Source: Desmodus rotundus
Taxonomy: Eukaryota; Chordata; Mammalia; Chiroptera; Phyllostomidae
Reading direction: 5' to 3'
Assembly: GCF_022682495.2 (NCBI RefSeq)
Contig: NC_071388.1
Coordinates: forward strand, 15,177,171-15,241,170
DNA length: 64,000 nucleotides
Part shown: positions 36,061-48,716 of the stretch, in pieces
Position numbering within the stretch: position 1 is the stretch's first letter
Layout: each line of letters starts with the position of its first letter
Made by a program: the position numbers and the translations under genes
The notes under the pieces: model-generated
Told to the model about the DNA's origin: nothing
Database searches by the model: none
What the model saw: only the letters and a program-made list of their open reading frames with translations

Positions 36061-36788
36061 TGTGCCTGTTACATAAAAGGGCGGAGCCTTAGGTGTTCCC
36101 TGGGTGGGGTAACACTGGTTGCTACACTGTGATGCTGTGTATGGGGGAGGGGCCGAGAGGGAGCAATGGCGCTTGCTCTGCTCTCTGCCGGTTTTCAGTC
36201 TCTCTGCTACCCACAATCAAATTGGGCCCTTTTGGTGTTGATTCCCGAGTGGGTGGGCCTGTGCATGCTCTAGGCCCCTGTGGGTCTCTCCAACGACCTC
36301 TCCTGTGAGGCTGGGAGTTTCTCCTGCTGCTGCCTCAAACCCCACGGGTGTTTTCAATCAGAGGTTTGATGCTTTATTTCCCTGAGCTGGAGCCCTGGGT
36401 TGTGCGGTCTGTTTCGCTCCCCTGCAGTTCCTCCCAGTTTATCTATGTGCAAATGTGGGGCCACAGGGTCTGCCAGCCCCCAACTTGTGGGGTCTGCCAG
36501 CTGCAGCCTGGCCTGCCCCACTCCACAATCCGCCACCTAGCTGGGCCCACCAGCCCCCGCCTTGCCACGAGTCCTCTCCGCCCAGGATGCCCATCTCCGC
36601 CCCTCCTACTGGTCTGGATGAATGTTTCTTCTTTATCTCCTGGGTAGTCGGGCTTCCATACAGTTAGATTTTCTGTCAGTTCTGGTTGTTTTTTTGTTTT
36701 TAAATTGTTGTTGTCCTTCTTTTGGTTGTGGGAGGAGGCACTGTGTGTCTACCTATGCCTTCGTCTTGGCCAGAAGCTGTTCTCCTTA
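36061..36788 (-). mobile_element. L1 5' UTR (internal promoter region)
   Basis: GC- and CpG-richer than the surroundings and directly upstream of ORF1 on the minus strand. The 5' boundary reads 'ctggccaagacgaaggcataggtag', equivalent to the start of many mammalian L1s (…CCAAGATGGCGGCATAGG). It would have carried the L1 pol II promoter. Short open frames on both strands are shadows. Confidence 0.85.
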
Positions 36789-38441
36789 TTTCTATACCAT
36801 GGAAGATATTCAGGTATAGTGCTTAAACCTTTTGCATAACATACATTTTAAAGGTAAGATGATAATTTTTTATTTTATTGCCTAATATATAAAGGAAAAT
36901 ATTATTTTTTCTATCACCCTATTTCTATACTAAAGGAACATATTAGTTAGAGGTAAGACATATCTATATAAACTGGGCTTTTACTCATGCTCCATCTTTT
37001 TTCAGTAGTCAATTTAACACTGTCAGATATTTGCCTCATTCAATAAGGTAATAGGAATAGACTCAGCAAGGGAAACATCTATTTGCAAAAGAAGAATTAC
37101 TGGTACCATACAAAAGATTTAATCACTTAGTTGCTTTAATTTTACTTCAGCTGCTCTTCTCTGCTAAAGGCAATAGTGTCTCAGCGATATGCTTCAAAAC
37201 AATTCTAATAACAATATCCTTTCTCTTGGCTGTCTTCCATTTCTACATATTTCTCTAAGCAATTATTGATAATCCATGTGAGTTATAAGAGCATTCCATA
37301 AAGGTAGATTTTTGTCAATTGAAATAGGTATTCTGACCCCTGTGCCACCTCCTCCAAGAAGCTAATGGGACCACCTACATTATGACTTTGATCCCTTCAG
37401 TTTCTACTCTGAATAATGTCACCCATTTTTAATTAAAGTACAAAGTATGAACAGAATTCACAGCTGTAGTCTGCCAGCGCCAGAACAATCTCAATTGACC
37501 ACACATGCATCATCCAGTAGAACCCCATAGTCTCCCAGTACCTGAAAACCATCTGAACAAGTCAATGCTGTTATATGCAGAGATCTACAATTATGTCCTC
37601 AGAAAAAATGATAACATTTTCACAGGCAGTGAGTGATATGTCGAGGGAGAGCAATATAAATAGGTGCCTGAACATTTGAATTTGAGCTCAACCCACTGAT
37701 GTAATGGGAGTCCGAGTCTCTGTCTAACGCTTTGCACAATTTTGTGCATGGTATGGTATCACCTCGTAGAAACAGGCCAAAAGGAGAACTCATGCCGCTA
37801 TGTGGTTTATTAAGGTCATAAACATAACCAGAAGACTCTGAAGAAGCCACTCTGCACTTGTTAAGATAACCTCGCAAACAGTGTGCAGCTTTATGAACCC
37901 AATCAAATAATAATAATGGTAATAATAATTACTGTGTGTATATTCTCACTGTAGATTCAAGTAAATTCTTCCTAGTCCTCGCCTCAGGGAAACTTTTCAG
38001 CACCATCTCTATTCTAGTTGTTCCCATTTCGTTTTAATGGGTGAGCTTGTTATTTTAAACAACCTTGTTTATCATGTACGCAGGCCTTTCTTGGCCTTAT
38101 TTGCTATTGGTTTTCTCTTCTGTGTGTACAAATTATAATAGTGATAAAAATACAAAACCAAGCATAAATGTAATCCCTATGAGCTCTCACATGCGTTATT
38201 GTCTATAAATCTAGTACTGTTCTTAATTGCAAGACTATTTTTGCTAAAATGATTAAATCTTACCGCGTAAATACTATTTTCACTTATTAGATGTGATGCA
38301 CATTAACACCACAGATACACATCTACTCTCTATTGTATTAACATTGCCAAAATGCTGTATAATATTATCATCTTGGCCCACTTCTAATTTCTCCCTAGTC
38401 TTCTATTCACAGCCAAACTCTTTGTGTGTGTGTGTGTGTGT

Positions 38442-38492
38442 TTCTATCATTTTTATTAATGTTAAAATACAGTTGTCTCCATTTTCCCACCA
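38442..38492 (-). mobile_element. Minimal L1 3' end stub
   Basis: 'tcatttttattaatgttaaaatacagttgtctccattttccc' is the antisense L1 3' terminus, only about 50 bases long, directly following a (GT)n tract. Confidence 0.65.
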
Positions 38493-40215
38493 CAACCAAA
38501 CTCTTGCACAGTAACATTATATCATAAGCTACTATATAAGCTAATGCTTTCCTATGCCATCTTAACTGACACTTAGCTCTTTCAAGAAAACCCCCTTCCA
38601 TGCAACTCCCCCAAGTGGCATTCTCTCATGCCTTCCCTCATACAGCTGAGGATGGCAATGTGGGTTTGGTGTTCTGCTTGCTCACTATCACCATGTCACA
38701 AGCATCATTCCTAATGGATGACCAATCTAACAATCTGTAAAACAAGATCCCAGAGTTCTTCTAGTCAACTCCACCTTATCCATGTTACATTTTGGAAAAT
38801 TGTATCACATAAATGCGGATAACTCATATAACATATTATTTTACTTGGGACACTTTGAGAGTAAAAATTGGCAATGACATTAGGCCAAGAAAACAAACAT
38901 AAATTCATACTTTCCTGGACATCTGTGATATATGATCATTCTTTCACCAACTGATCCTTCTCCAGATATGATCGATGTAGCATCCTCTCTATTTGCAAAC
39001 AATCTCTTTTCCTCACTAAACACTTAGTACCCAAGTAATATCACAAATAAATGTCACTTGAATTAAAAAGTATTTAATAGGTATGCAAAAGATTATTTGG
39101 ATTATGTAGAAATTTTAAATTTTACATATATATTTTATATATGCTAAATTATATATATATGCACACATGCATATATATATATATAATTGTGTGTGTGTGT
39201 ATATATATACATATATAATTGAGCATTGGCAGCATAGATGCCTCTGTGTGAACTCAGCTTCCTATTATCACTTAATTGTCTGGTTGTGACTTTCTGGAAA
39301 ATTTAAAGTGGTTATTACTTCATTATCAAAGCAAACTTCAAATGTCCTATGATTAAATATGGTAATCCACAACTAAAAGATAAAGGCTTTTTTTAAGTCT
39401 CCTTTGTCAATAAACAAAGTTAGTTGTTCTTATTAACCTGTTGTGTCTGGCTGATGATGTCTGAATGGTGATCCCTAGAAGCAGTTGCTATAGTTCTAAA
39501 AACTCTGCTGAGTAATCATGTTGTTACTGAAAAATTAATTGGGCCCAAACGTAGAGAAAGATTATGCTGACTTAGCTGCCCTTCCACCATCCCCCCCAGA
39601 AAACTCCTGTTGTCATGTAGAAGAATAATGGAATAGCAAAGATGCTTGCAGAGATAAGGAAAAAATAAAACCAGCAAAATAGGATCTGTAGTGGTCTCCA
39701 TTTTCAAACTAGGTGATTTCTGTGTCAAAAAATGTGTCTAGCATTTCTCACGCAGCACAGCTTCCTGGTATAGAACATGCTATAGAAGACAGGTGATTTT
39801 GCAGTGAAAAAGGAGCTGCATTTCTTTGTCATGGCTTTGAAGAACCCAGAGATACCCAACCCACCCGTCTTGAAAGTGGCTAAATCTTCACACAAGTGCT
39901 TGTTAATTGTCAATATCATGGCAAAGGCAATGATGTAATTACTGTGGACATGTTGGCTTACTTTCCTTTGGATGCTTAACAACATAAGGTTTGTACTTTC
40001 ACACATACATGAAGAGGGAGCTTACGTCCAGAAATGAGAAATTAATATGAAGATTACTGAGCCTGTTGACTTTGTAATTGCTTCTAAGTTTGGTGAGAGT
40101 GGCCAAACTATCAAACTTCTGCGTTCCCTGGAGTAATTACTGGCCGGCTGGACTTAGACAGAGGTCTTGAAAGCAGGAAGAAATATGCCAAAGCCGTGGT
40201 GTGGACAAAGCAGAC

Positions 40216-40240
40216 TGCATTGTCTGGAATAGACAATGCA
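40216..40240. repeat. Perfect short hairpin
   Basis: TGCATTGTCT, loop GGAAT, then AGACAATGCA: ten-base arms and a five-base loop. TGCATTGTCT reoccurs immediately after, as GCATTGTCT at 40,238. Function unknown. Confidence 0.8.
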
Positions 40241-40317
40241 TTGTCTTCATTGACTCAGGAATAGACCTGAGGGGGTATTTCCTTCTTCCTTTTTTTTTTT
40301 TAACACAGTAGCAAAAC

Positions 40318-40798
40318 TGTATTTATTTTTTTATAAAAATTATTTTATTATTTTTCCCTACCACACCCTCCCATCCCTACCCCCCACCCTCAATCCTACC
40401 CATGTTTGGCTTTGTCCATGTGTCCTTTAAATGCATCCCTTGACAATCCTTCCCCTTTTTTCCCTATTATCCCTTTCCCTGCTCTTCTGGTTACTGTCAG
40501 TTTGTTGTTAATTTCAGTGTCTCTGGTTATATTTTCTTGCTTCAATGTCTTTGGTTATATTTTGTTTTGTTAATTAGGTTCCACTTATAGGTGAGATCAT
40601 ATGGTATTTGTCTTTCACCACCTGACTTATTTCACTTAGCATAATGCTCACCAGTTCCATCCATGCTGCCACTAAGGGTAGATTTCTGCTGCTTAGTATT
40701 CCATTGTGTAAATGTGCCTTAGTTTTTCGATCCACTCATTTACTGATGGGCAGTTAGATTGCTTCCAGCACTTGGCTATTGTAAATTGTGCTGCTGCG
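40318..40798 (-). mobile_element. L1 3' end, 5'-truncated
   Basis: Antisense L1 3' UTR and ORF2 end: T/A-rich tail, C-rich UTR, 'gttccacttataggtgagatcatatgg', 'ttcacttagcataatgctcacc', 'ttccattgtgtaaatgtgcc', 'gcttccagcacttggctattgtaaat'. A 26-base local duplication around 'ctggttatattttcttgcttcaatgtctttggttatatttt' lies at about 40,522-40,563. It stops near 40,798, a simple 5' truncation. Confidence 0.88.
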
Positions 40799-42329
40799 AG
40801 GGGGTGTTTCAAGTGAAAACCGTTTTCAGGGAACTTGAGCACTAATGGATAGGATGGGGATGGGCCTTTCTTGTGCTGCATCACCATCTCAGGTGGCAGA
40901 GACACTGCTGTTTGCAATACTAAGTGGAATGAAAACATTAATTATGTGAGAATCTGGAAGTTAAATTCTTTCTTGCTTCTTGGTTCCTGTGCATCACCCC
41001 TAATTCAAAATGACGCTTCTACACCTCCACTTGACTTTAGTTAATACCATCCCAACATCAATACTCACCTAGCAGCCATCAATAGATGAAACATCAATAA
41101 ATCTTAAATGGCATATGGCATCTCACTCCTTGGATTTGGTGCCCCTTGGATTTGCTTGTACTTTTCAAGATCCCACGTGAACTTCTTAGTGTATAAACTA
41201 TTGTGCTGTCTAGGATGCAGATATTTATACTTTCTAAATTCAAAAAAGAGACATACGACTTTCAGTCTCCTTTTGAAATAACTTATTTTGACCAACTTTG
41301 TATATCTTAACAGCATGGAAACAGGATAAGTTCTGGTTGTGGGTGGGGGGAGGGATAAAATTTGCAATGTGTTAAATAATATGTACACTTAATATTTAAA
41401 ATTACTGTAAAATAATTCATTTATGCACTAGCACGTGACTTACTTAGAAAAGATATAAAAATAATTAGCACTCAAAAAACTCAGAACCAGAACAGCAGAT
41501 TTAATTAAATAATATTTTTCTCTATTACTTGCATGATCCTGGCTAGTGATGACTATAATTTTGCCTGAGTAAATATTGTCAATGAATTTTCATTTTTCTC
41601 TTTTGGTAATCAACTTTATTATTTCTCTCATATTGCTATTCAGATTTTAATATTAGCCATAATGCTGACATTATCAGTGGTTACTTCCTTTTTTAATAAT
41701 AAAAGCAACCTGTAGTTTTGAATTTGAATACTAATAGAAACATCATTTGCATAGGCACAGTGAAGGAGTGATTAATCAAAATTCTCTGATTAGGAGGATC
41801 CTTCCCAGTGTCAATCTCTGATAATTACTTAAGAACCATCATATTAAAAGATATTTTAATTGAACATGTCATTGCTTATGCCTCCTCGGTGGCTTCACTT
41901 CTAATGAGTATATGCCTGTGCTTGCTGCTGTGGAGTTTATGGAAGTAGTTTGGATTGCTCATGCCTACAATCAATGAATCTATAGTTAAGTGTTTGCTGC
42001 AAGTCTCAACTACTTATTTCCATAATCAAGGGAATGCTGCCATTCTGTAGTTGGAAGGACTCACAAATGCCATGTATATTTAAGGGAAAATGAGAAACAT
42101 CGAAAAGCCCTGAGGATCTTTTTAGGTACTTTGATATGAACAAAGAACACTCTCTGTAGAAGGCATACTTCTCTGTTTAAGAGTTAAGAGAAAATAATCT
42201 TCAAAGTTTGAAAACTAATATTCTTTAGTTAAATATTTGCCTATTATAAAGTTCAGATCATGTATAAAACTAGTGCACAATATATAATGTTATTTAAAAA
42301 ATAATGTTTTTAATATACTAAAGCTCCTA
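40799..42329. other. Non-coding DNA
   Basis: Nothing recognised. The 94-codon antisense frame at 41,104-41,388 has no motif. Confidence 0.45.
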
Positions 42330-42840
42330 CAGGTCCCTTAGCCCCGATGCTTCTCTCGTCAGTGAGAAAATAGAAGCTTTCAAACTGGATCTTCTGTTCA
42401 TCATCACACACCAAATCGAGAACCCAGGAAATCATTCCATTTGTAGTGATAACATCTCCCTTTTCTATTTTTAGAAATGATGGAGTTTCTCAACTATAAC
42501 AGTCTTTTTGCTCCTATGTAGGCACAGCCCATTCATGAGAATGATTTCCGGTCCTCCTACCCTATATATATTCCTTGCAAGAACATCACTCCACCATTTA
42601 CACCTCTCACTAATTCACGTTTCTAATGACCCATTTTCTCTGGAGAATTTCCATGAGCAGGTGAACATGCTCCAGGAGCTGGCAAACAAAACAGCAATCC
42701 CAAAACCCCAAACCCCTCCTCACCTCACACACACAGCTATCATCCCATTTCTGTCTTCTCCATCTTTACAGGAAAGAAAAATTCTCTTTTCACTTCCTCA
42801 CTTGTCTTGGATTCTTTTCTGAAGCACTTCGAATTACATT
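42330..42840 (+). mobile_element. Probable L2 relic (mid-ORF region)
   Basis: The block order resembles sense L2: 'tcgtcagtgagaaaatagaagctttc', then C-rich 'atcccaaaaccccaaacccctcctcacc', then 'catcccatttctgtcttctccatctttacaggaaag' and 'gaagcacttcgaatt'. An open frame of 104 codons (42,508-42,822) is probably coincidental. The copy is very old and the call is tentative. Confidence 0.4.
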
Positions 42841-45549
42841 TTTCCAACTCCACCCTCCCTGCCCCTGGGGCAGGGGAGGGCAAACTGTATTAGAAACAGT
42901 TTTTGTTTGAGTTCTGTATTGACAAATGCAATAACAGTTTCTTTTCTGGGATCACTTAAATATTCTCTTATGGGCATCTGATTTCTATTTTGAAACCCTA
43001 TCTACTATTGGCATCTGTAACAACTCCTGAATGAAACTGCTAATTTGATCACTTAAATCATCTCACTCTCTGGGAATTCTGTAGTATACTATACGGATAC
43101 AATAAGGGTCATAACTAGAGACGGGAGGGGGGAATAGTCTTGATTTTTATAAAGGCGAGATTACAGTGAAATAAACAGACACAGGCTGTTTTTCCTACTG
43201 CGTATTTATCAACAGTCGTATTTATAGTTATGGTCATCCATCACAGTGGGCAAAACGCAGATTAAATTGAAACTATAGACTCTGTTGGGCTCAGAGAGGT
43301 TTATTTCTATTTTATTCTGGGGGTTGATATATATAAGCAATGTATTAACAAGATATGTAAATTACCACCAGATTTGATTTATATTCTCAGAATTCTATAA
43401 GGCACTCATAAAAATAAATTAGCTAAAAGAATTATTAACTCCATAGTACATTATGTATAACCCAAAATAAATTTGGTATATGCTTATTAAAGTTAAATGG
43501 ACTTCTCAAAATTATTTTACCAGCTTAGGTATATTAAAATGCACAGATATTAATTTTAAAACATTAAAATAATTTTAAAGAAAAACAATGGAAGAAAGTA
43601 TTTAAATTGTCAGATCCAGAAAGATAAACAGTAGATAAATTTGAAACTTATAATAATTTTACTTTTTAGAAATAATCTTAAAAATGAATTATTTTGTTTC
43701 TGGTAGAAAACCCAAAAATATTTGAAAATTGTTAAAACGTGTCAAGTAACAAACATAAAGGCTGCATTCTAAAAGCTGTTTCTCAAATTCCCATTTTAAC
43801 TTGAAATCAGAAGAAATATTGTTTAAGTAACTTTAATGTATTTAATCACATTCATAATTTCAAACTTCTTTACATTAGCATTTTGTATCTTTCACAATTC
43901 ATTCATTTTACAAATACTTTCTGACTTTGACAAAAGCACAAAAGCAATAGAATCGCTTTGCGATGAAATATACTTTTGGATCCTTAGGAATGCAGTCAGT
44001 TGTAACCTCACCCCTTGTTCATGCAACTCGCTTAATACTTGTACATACTATAATACATATGAATTTTTAAAGAAAACCAGACAGGAACGTTATAAAACAA
44101 AGAAAAACAAAGAAGCCTCCCAAAGGCAAGGCCGTGGAAGCAGCCCCGAAGCAATGGTGGGAATATCTGGTGAATAGCACCCCAGTTTCCCCTCCCTCCA
44201 GGTGGGAAGGCCCTGAGGCAGGTGCTGCACAGCCTGCCAGGGGTTTCAGTCATAGTTACACCCGCTCATTAATGCGATCTGTACTGCCTTTCTTCTATTC
44301 AGTCTTCACTTGCCGTCGGCCCAACATTGTGTCCAGAATTCCCTCCTGAGTGAATTACTTGCACCCAAATTCTTCTTCTGCTCAGAACATAGAAAGCCAC
44401 AGCTGCACATTGCCCCTGCCCTCAAACAAGGAAACAGGAAAAGCAGCAGACTCCTACCTTTTCTCAAGTCCTTCGGAGAGTTGAGATTGTAAGGTTACCG
44501 GGTGAACCAGAGTGGCAGACCTCTACAAGGAGAGACAAGACACAGTGTGATAAAGAGAAGCCAATATCTTAAAATGTGAAATAAAACAACTAAAACGTAT
44601 CAAATCCTCAAGTGCCAAATGTTGAATAGTGTGCCAGTTCAGAGTTCCCAAGTCCTAGATACAGATGGAGATCACTCACTCACAAGGTCTTGCCCACCTC
44701 TGTCAAGAGACCGATTAAGGGCCGGGCACAGGGCAGGGTGACACCCTGAGTTAGACAAAGCCACGGAGCCCTAACCCATGTAGACAATGGCACATGCTCT
44801 CACCATTGGCTTCACTGATCAATTGATGAATCTGTCATTTATGCTGCAAAACATGCTCCAAAAGTGTCATTCTTATCAGTTTCCGTTAAATTATATGATG
44901 TTTTATATCAAAAAGTTATTTTTTATCATCAGTTGGGAATCATGATAAAACTTGCTTTAAAGTGCAAATTTAAGATCATTGCCAATACTGGTTGGACATT
45001 TAAAACATTAATTGCTTTTTTAAATTCTTTTCTTTGAAAAAAGAAATTTAGAATATAGAAACCTAGTTTTATCCCAGACTTTAGAAACTTGTTTGCTATA
45101 AGTAAAATGCAGTTGAACTCATGAAATCTACATTATTTATACACGCCATTATGTGAAACTCTAGAGATGTATCAAAAATAGAATTAAATCATAGAAAATC
45201 TCAACCTTGCCCTTTGGCATCAATGAAAGCCTCATTTTCACCCTATGTTACAATTACCTTGACACCTATTCATAAAACTCTTTAACTCATTTGTTTGTTT
45301 TGTTGGTATGAATTGTTTTCCAGATATGTTAAAAACATATAAAGAATGAACAAGTTCAAAAATATTATTTTTAAAGAGTGCCAAAGGGATATTAGTTCAT
45401 GAAGGTAAAATTAAACATGGTAATAAAGAGGATACAAATTTATTTTTACGTGTTTTTTGTTATGTCTTTTTTAAGCACCACAAGAATAATGCTTACTGTC
45501 TCTGTTCCTGACACAAAACTCGAATCTACTCAGAGAATCTTAATTGTGG

Positions 45550-45600
45550 TTTGGAGGAAAAAAATATATGGAGAGTTAAAATCTGGGCAAGAGCTTCACT
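45550..45600 (+). repeat. Direct repeat R, copy 1
   Basis: Fifty-one bases that recur at 48,879-48,928 with one substitution and one A-run indel; the last 29 bases are identical. Similarity fades outside. Confidence 0.85.
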
Positions 45601-45920
45601 ATTTTAAATTCAGAACAGATCTCTATAAGAGTGATATTTAATAAGAGTGCCTAAAAATGTCTCACAATCCTTACATAATTTTAAGCATACTGAGCATCAA
45701 GAGACCTACTTTTGACAAATCCTTTAGAAAATGCATTTGTGAAATAACATCATGTCCTCCTAAAAGGTCTGTAGACCCTTCAGTGATACATTATTTGCAC
45801 ATCTATCTTTCACGCTCTCCCACACTACCTAAAGCATATAAGCTTTGCTTTAAAAAAAAATTGTCAGTACCTACTAATTGCTTCCTGAGTAGGTTTTGGT
45901 GTTATTTCTGTGGAAGGTAT

Positions 45921-46090
45921 AATTTAGCAAACAGATTTAGCAAGCAGCAGATAAAACAATTAGTACAAAGATTTTTTTTGTGAAAGTAGTGGCTGGCAGT
46001 ACACCCGCAGTGAAGGCTGAATTTGTAATTTAGAAAACAGATTTAGCAAGTGGCAGATAGAACAATTAGTCTAAAATTCTTTTTTGCAAG
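45921..46090 (+). repeat. Two-copy tandem duplication, about 106-bp period
   Basis: AATTTAGCAAACAGATTTAG at 45,921 recurs as AATTTAGAAAACAGATTTAG at 46,027. In both, 'caag..gcagata.aacaattagt.caaa.attctttttt'-like sequence follows. The copies differ at several sites, so the duplication is not recent. Confidence 0.85.
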
Positions 46091-46689
46091 AGAAATAGTT
46101 CACAGAAGAGAAAGAGAAGACACATTTGCATAAAAATGCTATGTCTGTTTCACTGAAAAGAAAATAATTTTCTATCTCTACTTCTTAACCTTTTCTTTTC
46201 CTTATGATTTTCTCTTTTCTCACATATTACAGGTGGTCAAGGTACTAAGATATTTCAAATGCATGACATAAGCAATATTGTCTCATGTAGTAGAACCACT
46301 AAATTCTTTATGACTAAAAGCAACGTGAATACCTATTGGATTGTGGAAGGAAATGAATCCCTTTTTCCTTCTGCTAATGAGCCTTTACTTCCTTGGTCAT
46401 AGCTTAGATTTCACAAATAGAATCACATATTAGACACAGTTAAAAAATTTGGAAATTCAAACCAATAAGAGTAACTATCTAAAATACCATTCATTTTAAA
46501 GCTCTAATATAGAAGCAGAGAAAACATTAACATAGTAGAAATGGACAAAAGAATGGATTCACAGTAAATCTGATTAGATCGAATTGGCTTCAAAATTTTC
46601 CCCCTTACTTAGGAAAGGATGTTAGTAGTGTGAATGCTAGATCCTCAGGGATAGGGCCCTGTGAAGCTGCGAGATCACACTGCTATCAA

Positions 46690-47765
46690 GGGACCCCTGT
46701 CAAAAACCATTGAGCAGTATCCCATTGCAGATTGTGCCACATCTTCTTTATGCAATCATCTGCTGGAGGACACTTCGGTTGTTTCCGTGTCTTGGCCACT
46801 GTTTATCATGCCACAGTAAATATAGGGATGCATAGCTCTTTGAGCATATTTTTTACTTTATTTTTATTGTTGACACTACTACAGATACCCCAATTTCCCC
46901 CTCTTTGCCCATCTCCACCTTGCCCTCACCCCACTTTCTTTTGGTCTTCACCACACTGTTGTCAATGTCTATGAGCTATGTGTGTTTTGACATTTTGGGG
47001 GGTAAATACCCAGAAGAAAGTATGGAAACTCCATTCTTAACTTTTTAAGGAACTGTCATGCCATTTGGCTGTCCCAATTTACCTTCCCACCAGCAGTGCA
47101 TGAGGGTTCCTTTTACCCCCCACAACCTCTTCAACACTTGTTACTACCTGTTTTTGCTAACAATAGCCATTCTAACAGATGTGAGGTAGTATTTCATTGT
47201 AGTTTTGATTTGCATTTCCCTAGTAGTAGTGAGGTTGAGCATCTTTTCATATATCTGTTGGCCATGTGTATATCTTCTTGGGAGCAGTGTCTGTTCAAGT
47301 CCTGTGCTCATTTTTTAATTGCATTTTTTATGTTGTTGTTCCATTGCATGAGTTCTTTATATATTTTGGATAAATGCAATGGAATACTACACAGCCATAA
47401 GAAAAGATGAAATACTGTCATTTACAACAACATGGATGAATTTTGGGAATATTATGCTAAGCAAAATAAGTCAGAAAACATCAAGAACCATATATGAGGT
47501 ATGAAACCGAAAGCAAAAAATGAACAAATAAAACAAAGAAACAAAGAAAAACTCAAAGACACAGACAACAATATGGTGGTTACCAGAGGAAAAGGTGTAG
47601 GGAAGTGGCAAAGGATAAAGGGGGCCAAATATATGGTGACGGAAGTAGCCTTGATTTTGGGAGGTAGGCATACAAAGCAATATACAGATGATGTATCATA
47701 GAATTGTACACTTGAAACCCATATAATTTAATTAACTAATCTCACCCCAATAAATTTAATAAAAA
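46690..47765 (+). mobile_element. Old L1 with 5' inversion (twin-primed), interrupted
   Basis: Left part (46,690-47,369) is antisense ORF2: 'attgcagattgtgccacatc', 'ggtaaatacccagaag', 'aatttaccttcccaccagcagtgc', 'gattttgatttgcatttccctag'-like, and 'gagttctttatatattttgga'. Right part (47,372-47,765) is sense ORF2 end and 3' UTR: 'gcaatggaatactacacagccataag', 'aacatggatgaattttggg', 'gaattgtacacttgaaaccc', and an A-rich end. The outer end of the antisense part and the inner end of the sense part are neighbouring L1 positions. A younger L1 stub at 46,850-46,980 splits the antisense part. Confidence 0.88.
46850..46980 (-). mobile_element. L1 3' end stub nested in older L1
   Basis: 'ttttattgttgacactactacagataccccaatttcccc' then C-rich UTR and 'acactgttgtcaatgtctatg' is the antisense L1 3' end of the same subtype as 53,224-53,463. 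Older L1 sequence resumes at 'ggggggtaaatacccagaag'. Confidence 0.8.
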
Positions 47766-48087
47766 ATCAAAATCAGTGAGATTCATTACAGCAAGAGGCT
47801 CAGCCAAGGAAAACCTTAGTTGCTGAATTTGAGCAACTCTATATAAAGTTGTGAACAGCCCCCCAGAACCCCCAATGGCTGTCATGGATGCCACTTGACA
47901 TTTGTAGGTATTAAGTCTTTGGATATATAATACTTAGTACAGCTATTGTTTCAGAATATTTATAAGACAATGATCAGGAACTGGAATGATAATTTGAGAT
48001 CAATTATAACAAATAAGCTATAGGATAAATAAACAGGTGATTTGTGAAATTATATAGGACAAAGTTTTTCTGTTTTTTTAAAAACAA

Positions 48088-48120
<33 letters not shown>

Positions 48121-48637
48121 CCACTTGTGTATAATTTCCAATCCCTCAGCTTCAACATTTATGCTCAGGCTGTGTTGAAATACAGATTTTTGTGACAGAT
48201 AAGATAGTTCACACATAAGGATTTTCCCCAAATTGATTGTACCTATATGCTAATTTAGTCATTCCTAAAGTGTTTGTGGGTAGCAGAAAGTTTGTGGGTG
48301 GTGCTGTCAATTGTGATATGAAAAAAAAAAGATTCTATTTCTTTTCTCACTGTCACTAAGGTAAGTGGTATGGTTTGCTTCTATATTCTTCTTTCTCACT
48401 TCTGTAGTTTTTCTTTTAATAACTTCTTTTCCTTCAAGGCTCCTCATAGTGCTGAACAAAAATTTCCTCATTATGGAAAGGGAGAAAAGGAGAAAATGCC
48501 ATGTGATGTCAACTATTTAACCAACTATCACTCATGATCATAGGGTACTTGGAGACAGTTTTAGCTATTGAAACAGCTGGAAACTTAAATTTTTGAAATG
48601 AGAAAAGAAATAGATTGATACTCAGATACCTCTATGT

Positions 48638-48716
48638 ATAATCCTCTCATTTCACAAATGAGGAAAGAAAATCTAGAGCACTAATTGACTTATCAAATGT
48701 CATCCAGTAATTTGGG
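48638..48716 (-). repeat. MIR fragment, antisense
   Basis: 'tcctctcatttcacaaatgaggaaagaaaatctagagcactaattgacttatcaaatgtcatcca' is the antisense MIR core. Confidence 0.6.

Larger units (their letters stand above)
36789..40317. other. Non-coding DNA with microsatellites and a small L1 stub
   Basis: Contains (GT)n at 38,422-38,441, an AT/GT alternating tract at about 39,120-39,225 and a perfect hairpin at 40,216-40,240. Antisense open frames of 85 codons (37,620-37,877) and 93 codons (39,725-40,006) show no domain I recognise. Confidence 0.4.
42841..46689. other. Non-coding DNA with a GC-richer island and tandem duplication
   Basis: Positions about 44,110-44,800 are GC-richer, with scattered CpG, against AT-rich flanks. 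No known repeat, promoter element or exon is certain there. The 106-bp tandem duplication at 45,921-46,090 and a 51-bp segment shared with 48.9 kb are listed separately. Confidence 0.4.

Noticed and set aside
37620..37877. An 85-codon antisense frame
   Set aside because: No recognised domain. Its sequence has an LTR-like look ('ttaataaaccacatag') but no termini, so neither call is supported.
39120..39225. AT/GT alternating tract as a replication origin
   Set aside because: It is a compound microsatellite; composition alone does not support an origin.
39725..40006. A 93-codon antisense frame that looks protein-like (cysteine- and phenylalanine-rich)
   Set aside because: I could not connect it to any family, and no splice or poly(A) signals support it. 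Translated search and cross-species alignment would settle it.
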